From Streptomyces composti (lineage in GTDB: Bacteria > Actinomycetota > Actinomycetes > Streptomycetales > Streptomycetaceae), in contig NZ_JAATEM010000025.1 of the NCBI RefSeq assembly GCF_012034205.1, positions 60,426-124,425 of the forward strand: a stretch of 64,000 nt of DNA. The letters run 5' to 3'. The position numbers were made by a program, and so were the translations under genes. Below are positions 61,213 to 64,000 of this stretch, one piece after another (the stretch's first letter is position 1; the number at the start of each line of letters is the position of its first letter). Below the pieces are notes generated by a model, which saw nothing but the letters and a program-made list of their open reading frames with translations, was not told where the DNA came from and ran no database searches.

Positions 61213-62991
61213 GTGCGTCTCCCCGATCCGCAGCGGTCGTACGCCGTACTGATCGGCACCGGCACCTACCGGGCCGGCCTGAGCGACCTGCCCGCCGTGC
61301 GCAACAACCTCCGCGATCTGAAGGCCGTGCTCACCGACCCCGCGCTGGGCGGGCTCCCTCCGGAGCGCTGTGTCCAACTCGGCGACCCGGAAGACATCCG
61401 CACGGTGTACCGCACGCTGAAGCACTACGCGGCACTGGCCGAGGACACCCTGATCGTCTACTTCGCCGGACACGGTCTCGTCGGTCCGCGCACCGACCTC
61501 TACCTCGCCCTCTCGGACACCGACCCGGATGAACTCGGGGTGAGCGCCCTGGCCTACGACCTGGTGCGCGAGGTGCTGAACGGCTGCGGGGCGGCGAACC
61601 GGGTGGTGATCCTCGACTGCTGCTTCAGCGGGTTGGGCACCGGGGAGGACATGGCCGACGCCGAGTCCGGGCTCGCCGGACGGCTCGGGATCTCGGGGAC
61701 GTTCGTCCTCACCTCCGCCCCGCGCACAAGCGTCTCACTGGCTCCCGAGGGCGCCCCTCACACCGCGTTCACCGGCGAACTCCTCCGCCTGCTGCGGGAC
61801 GGGGTGCCCGACGGCCCGGAACTGCTCACCTGCGGCGAGATCCACCGCAGGCTCCTGCACACCGCCACGGTCCTCCGGCTGCCCCTGCCCCAGCAGCGCG
61901 TCACCGGAACGATCGACGGGCTCGCCCTGTCACGCAATCCGGCCCTGGCGGCGACCGCGCACCGCACCGGGCTGACGGTGCCTCGGTCCGCCCCGTCGGC
62001 CACGGCGGTCTCCGCAGGCCACGGCCGAACCTCGCCACCCCTGCCGCGCCCTGCAGGGCGCACCGCCTCCCCAGCCAACGGGCCGGTACGCCGCGACCCG
62101 TCGGACCCCCCGGGCCGCGACAGCGCACCAGAACTCCTGCGCCACGCCGGGACGGCCGCCTTCGTGGCGTTGTCCCTGTACGGCGTGGCCATGCTGGTGA
62201 ACCCCGTGCTGAGAGTCGTCCGGTACGGCTGGCATCCGTTCACGGACCCCGTGGCCATCGTACTCGGCCAAGAGGGCTCCTTCCTCTCGGAGTTCATCAG
62301 GCCGGTGATCGCCATCGCCGCCGGGGTGACGATGTGGCGCCTCACGCGGTCGCCTCTGCCGCGCGCCTGGGCGGGCGCGGGATTCCTGGCCGGCTACGGC
62401 GCCCTGGTCGTGACCGGCCTGCCGCTCGCCGTCCAGGCCGATGTCTACGGACAACGGAACGTCGCCTTCGCGTGGCTTCCGGAGTTCATCACCGGCACAC
62501 GGATCCTGCTGGCAGTCGCGGCGGGAGCGGCCCTCGTGGCAGTGACCGGCATGCGCCCGCCGCTCGCGCTGTCCTTCCGGCCGCGAGCAGGGCGTCCGTG
62601 GTCGGCGGCCGGCGTGACGCTGTGCGCGCTGGGCATGGCCGGTGCGCTGGTCGCCACCTGGGGAGCCCACCCCGCCCCCACCGCCGCCGATTGGTTCCAG
62701 CGGATCTCCGTGCCCCTCCTCGGAGTCGCGCTGTCCCTGGCCGTGCTCTGGGTCCGGCCGGCGCAAGCCGCAGCCGGCCTGGTGTCCGCCTGGGTCGTTC
62801 ACGCCGTGGACCTGCTGGTGCAAGTGGCCTGCGTCTGGGCGGCCCTCCGGCCGAGGGACGGCAGCACCTTCAGCGGCCCAGGACCCGTCTGGCAGGTGCT
62901 GTTCGGATCCGTCGCGTCGGCCCTCGCCCTGGCATCGTGGATCCATCTGCGCCACGCGGGGAGGGCAGGCCCGCCGGGCCGTCCGCGGTGA
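61213..62991 (+). CDS. Caspase-like (peptidase C14) membrane protein
   Basis: A 592-residue protein. Residues about 8-240 are a C14 caspase-like domain: YAVLIGTGTYR near 10, the catalytic His in LIVYFAGHGLVG near 92, and the Cys in VVILDCCFSGLG near 137. Both catalytic residues are intact. After a Pro/Ser/Arg-rich linker (about 245-310) come about eight membrane helices (for example AFVALSLYGVAMLVNPVLRVV, AWAGAGFLAGYGALVVTG, LLGVALSLAVLWV). A soluble protease fixed to the membrane by a large C-terminal domain is unusual. It pairs with the EACC1 gene upstream, probably one operon. Targets are unknown. Confidence 0.85.
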   Translation: MRLPDPQRSYAVLIGTGTYRAGLSDLPAVRNNLRDLKAVLTDPALGGLPPERCVQLGDPEDIRTVYRTLKHYAALAEDTLIVYFAGHGLVGPRTDLYLALSDTDPDELGVSALAYDLVREVLNGCGAANRVVILDCCFSGLGTGEDMADAESGLAGRLGISGTFVLTSAPRTSVSLAPEGAPHTAFTGELLRLLRDGVPDGPELLTCGEIHRRLLHTATVLRLPLPQQRVTGTIDGLALSRNPALAATAHRTGLTVPRSAPSATAVSAGHGRTSPPLPRPAGRTASPANGPVRRDPSDPPGRDSAPELLRHAGTAAFVALSLYGVAMLVNPVLRVVRYGWHPFTDPVAIVLGQEGSFLSEFIRPVIAIAAGVTMWRLTRSPLPRAWAGAGFLAGYGALVVTGLPLAVQADVYGQRNVAFAWLPEFITGTRILLAVAAGAALVAVTGMRPPLALSFRPRAGRPWSAAGVTLCALGMAGALVATWGAHPAPTAADWFQRISVPLLGVALSLAVLWVRPAQAAAGLVSAWVVHAVDLLVQVACVWAALRPRDGSTFSGPGPVWQVLFGSVASALALASWIHLRHAGRAGPPGRPR

Positions 62992-63270
62992 CCTGGCCTC
63001 CTGTCACCGCCCCGAACGACCGCACCCGGTCCGCGGCACGCCGTGGGCGGCGGGTGCGGGCCGGGTGCGGGGCGGACCGGGCGATCGAGGGACCGCAGGT
63101 CGGTGGCCGGGTGAAGGTCAGGCCTTCTTGGTCTCCTAGTAGTGGGCCGGGTCGGTGACCTGCGGTGATGATGGCCGCAGGTCGCTGACCTGGCCTTTTC
63201 CTGATGGCTGGCGACGGCGTACGACGGTCCCGACCGGGTGTCCTGCGGACTGTGTGCGGACTGCGCCGGC
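62992..63270. other. Intergenic region between caspase and the immunity-like gene
   Basis: 279 nt between convergent genes. A 9-bp stem (CCGCACCCG, 63020-63028, with CGGGTGCGG, 63051-63059) lies near the left end and a much larger hairpin near the centre. No gene is supported. Confidence 0.6.
63144..63199 (+). terminator. Large terminator hairpin with T-tract
   Basis: A stem of about 21 bp with two mismatches, whose core GGTCGGTGACCTGCGG (63150-63165) pairs with CCGCAGGTCGCTGACC (63175-63190), extended by GGCC/GGCC arms. The right arm runs into CCTTTTCC. It is the only hairpin noticed in the window with a real T-run, and it may stop transcription from both sides. Confidence 0.6.
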
Positions 63271-63798
63271 TTACAGATCTTCGTCGTCGACGGGTTCGGG
63301 TTCGCGGATGTAGGCGAGGTCCAAGACGTAGCGTTCGGTGACCGGGGGGTTGTTCCAAGCCTGGGTGAGGTGGTCCTCGAAGGTGTCGTCGGTGGGGTGG
63401 TCGAGCGTCGTCGCGTAGTAGTCGGCTGTCGCCTGCCGGTTCTCCCACCAGGCGTGACCTTCGTAGACACCGGGACGGGGCAGGGGCATCTCCCCTGCGG
63501 GGCCGTATTCCAGTTGGTTGACGACGAGGACGCCGGTTTCCGACTCGATACTGATAGGGACATGGCCTTCAACCTCGGCGGGCGGGTCGGGTGCGATGTC
63601 CCAGACACGGATGGCCACCTCGACGTCGATGTCGGGTTGAAGGCTGAGCAGGTACAGGTGGTAGCTGTTGCCGGCCACCACCTGCGTGCGGGCAGCGGCC
63701 ATGGCGTCGTCATCGCTGAGGTAGGCGTCGGCGTCGTAGACCTCGACGACGCGGCGGGCCGGAGTGGCCTTGCAACGGTATTCAGCCAGGAGCGCCAT
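63271..63798 (-). CDS. Acidic hypothetical protein, candidate immunity protein
   Basis: A 175-residue soluble protein, very acidic at the C-terminus (YIREPEPVDDEDL), with no known motif or membrane segment. It begins MALLAEYRCKATPARRVVEVYDADAYL. GC3 is lower than in the rest of the window. The start lies 23 nt past the stop of the NucA/NucB-type nuclease gene on the same strand, the place where immunity genes of toxins are found. This role is inference only; an unrelated accessory gene is possible. Confidence 0.7.
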   Translation of the reverse strand: MALLAEYRCKATPARRVVEVYDADAYLSDDDAMAAARTQVVAGNSYHLYLLSLQPDIDVEVAIRVWDIAPDPPAEVEGHVPISIESETGVLVVNQLEYGPAGEMPLPRPGVYEGHAWWENRQATADYYATTLDHPTDDTFEDHLTQAWNNPPVTERYVLDLAYIREPEPVDDEDL

Positions 63799-63821
63799 GG
63801 TGCCGCTGCCCTTTCTATCCG

Positions 63822-64000
63822 CTAGTTGGTGATCTTCATGTAGAAGGCGTCGCCGTCCAGCATGCGGTTGAGGGTGTACATCTGGTCGAGCCTGCGTCCG
63901 CCGGTCTCATTGTCGTCACCGTCGATCAAGCGGACGGAGAACCGGTTGTCGCCCTTGGTGGAGCCTTCCTGCGTGGAGGCGAAGGGATACTCGTCACACT
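63822..64000 (-). CDS. NucA/NucB-type DNase domain, C-terminal end (5' part outside)
   Basis: The gene enters from the right edge; the last 58 residues are visible. They read CDEYPFASTQEGS, then NRFSVRLIDGDDNETGGRRLDQM and end LDGDAFYMKITN. CDEYPFAxxxEG and the DN.xxGxxL pattern are the core of the NucA/NucB secreted DNase domain, with the catalytic Asp/Glu. Such domains are used as C-terminal warheads of polymorphic toxins or as secreted nucleases. Whether a large toxin precedes it cannot be seen. Confidence 0.82.
   Translation of the reverse strand, partial: CDEYPFASTQEGSTKGDNRFSVRLIDGDDNETGGRRLDQMYTLNRMLDGDAFYMKITN

Overview
The window is chromosomal DNA of a Streptomyces species. The evidence is very high GC with strong third-position G/C, frequent GTG/TTG starts, and actinomycete-specific genes (WhiB-like, SigR/RsrA, DasR, UPF0182, AIM24 and EACC1 families). 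The gene order follows the core segment that in S. coelicolor runs roughly SCO5190-SCO5255: hisN, aroA, sigR-rsrA, def, epi-isozizaene synthase-CYP170A1, nrdABS, dasR, nagB, wblE, sigH. These assignments come from recognising sequences, not from a database search.

Layout. 1-5.2 kb: a truncated ThiF-like gene, a YgjP-like metallopeptidase, then a TerD-AIM24 fusion followed by two further AIM24 genes. 5.2-14.5 kb: Nudix hydrolase, DUF2342 zincin-like protein, SDR epimerase, moaE, a 54-codon membrane protein, a YlbL-type PDZ/Lon-domain protein, a PPA1309-type protein and a large UPF0182 membrane protein. 14.5-16.9 kb: two identical initiator tRNA genes flank a Sel1-repeat gene. 17-19.6 kb: Fur-type regulator divergent from a catalase, with an operator-like palindrome inside the catalase promoter, then a CBS protein. 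19.7-27.1 kb: hisN, a TetR regulator, an SMR exporter, rsgA, aroA, an M50-like membrane peptidase, a YedK/HMCES-type DNA-protein crosslinker and an alpha/beta hydrolase.

27.1-36 kb: the thiol-stress switch sigR-rsrA with a readable SigR-type promoter and a 55-codon alternative N-terminus; two coupled membrane HD-domain genes; a TPR protein; def; and the albaflavenone pair (terpene synthase plus P450). 36-41.1 kb: nrdA-nrdB with a cobalamin riboswitch and two NrdR-box-like sites 31 bp apart, plus an AraC/GlxA regulator that matches nrdS. 41.1-46.2 kb: GNAT, sodium:solute symporter with its small partner, dasR and nagB. The last two are direct neighbours: dasABC and the hexosaminidase gene that lie between them in S. 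coelicolor are absent, but three DasR-box-like sites remain. 46.4-55.9 kb: PdtaS-like histidine kinase, wblE, a lipid kinase, an anti-sigma/SigH pair, a UBP zinc finger, a Na+/H+ antiporter, a PLP desulfhydrase/deaminase and an Amidase_2 protein.

56-64 kb is the most accessory part. It holds a family 2B encapsulin shell gene (with a cyclic-nucleotide-binding-like insert) followed by a polyprenyl synthase that is its likely cargo; a GNAT; a reductase; a small zinc-ribbon protein; and an EACC1 protein directly followed by a caspase-like protease with about eight membrane helices, a candidate conflict or cell-death module. At the right edge, in visibly less GC-rich DNA on the other strand, lies the C-terminus of a NucA/NucB nuclease with a small acidic gene behind it, arranged like a toxin-immunity pair.
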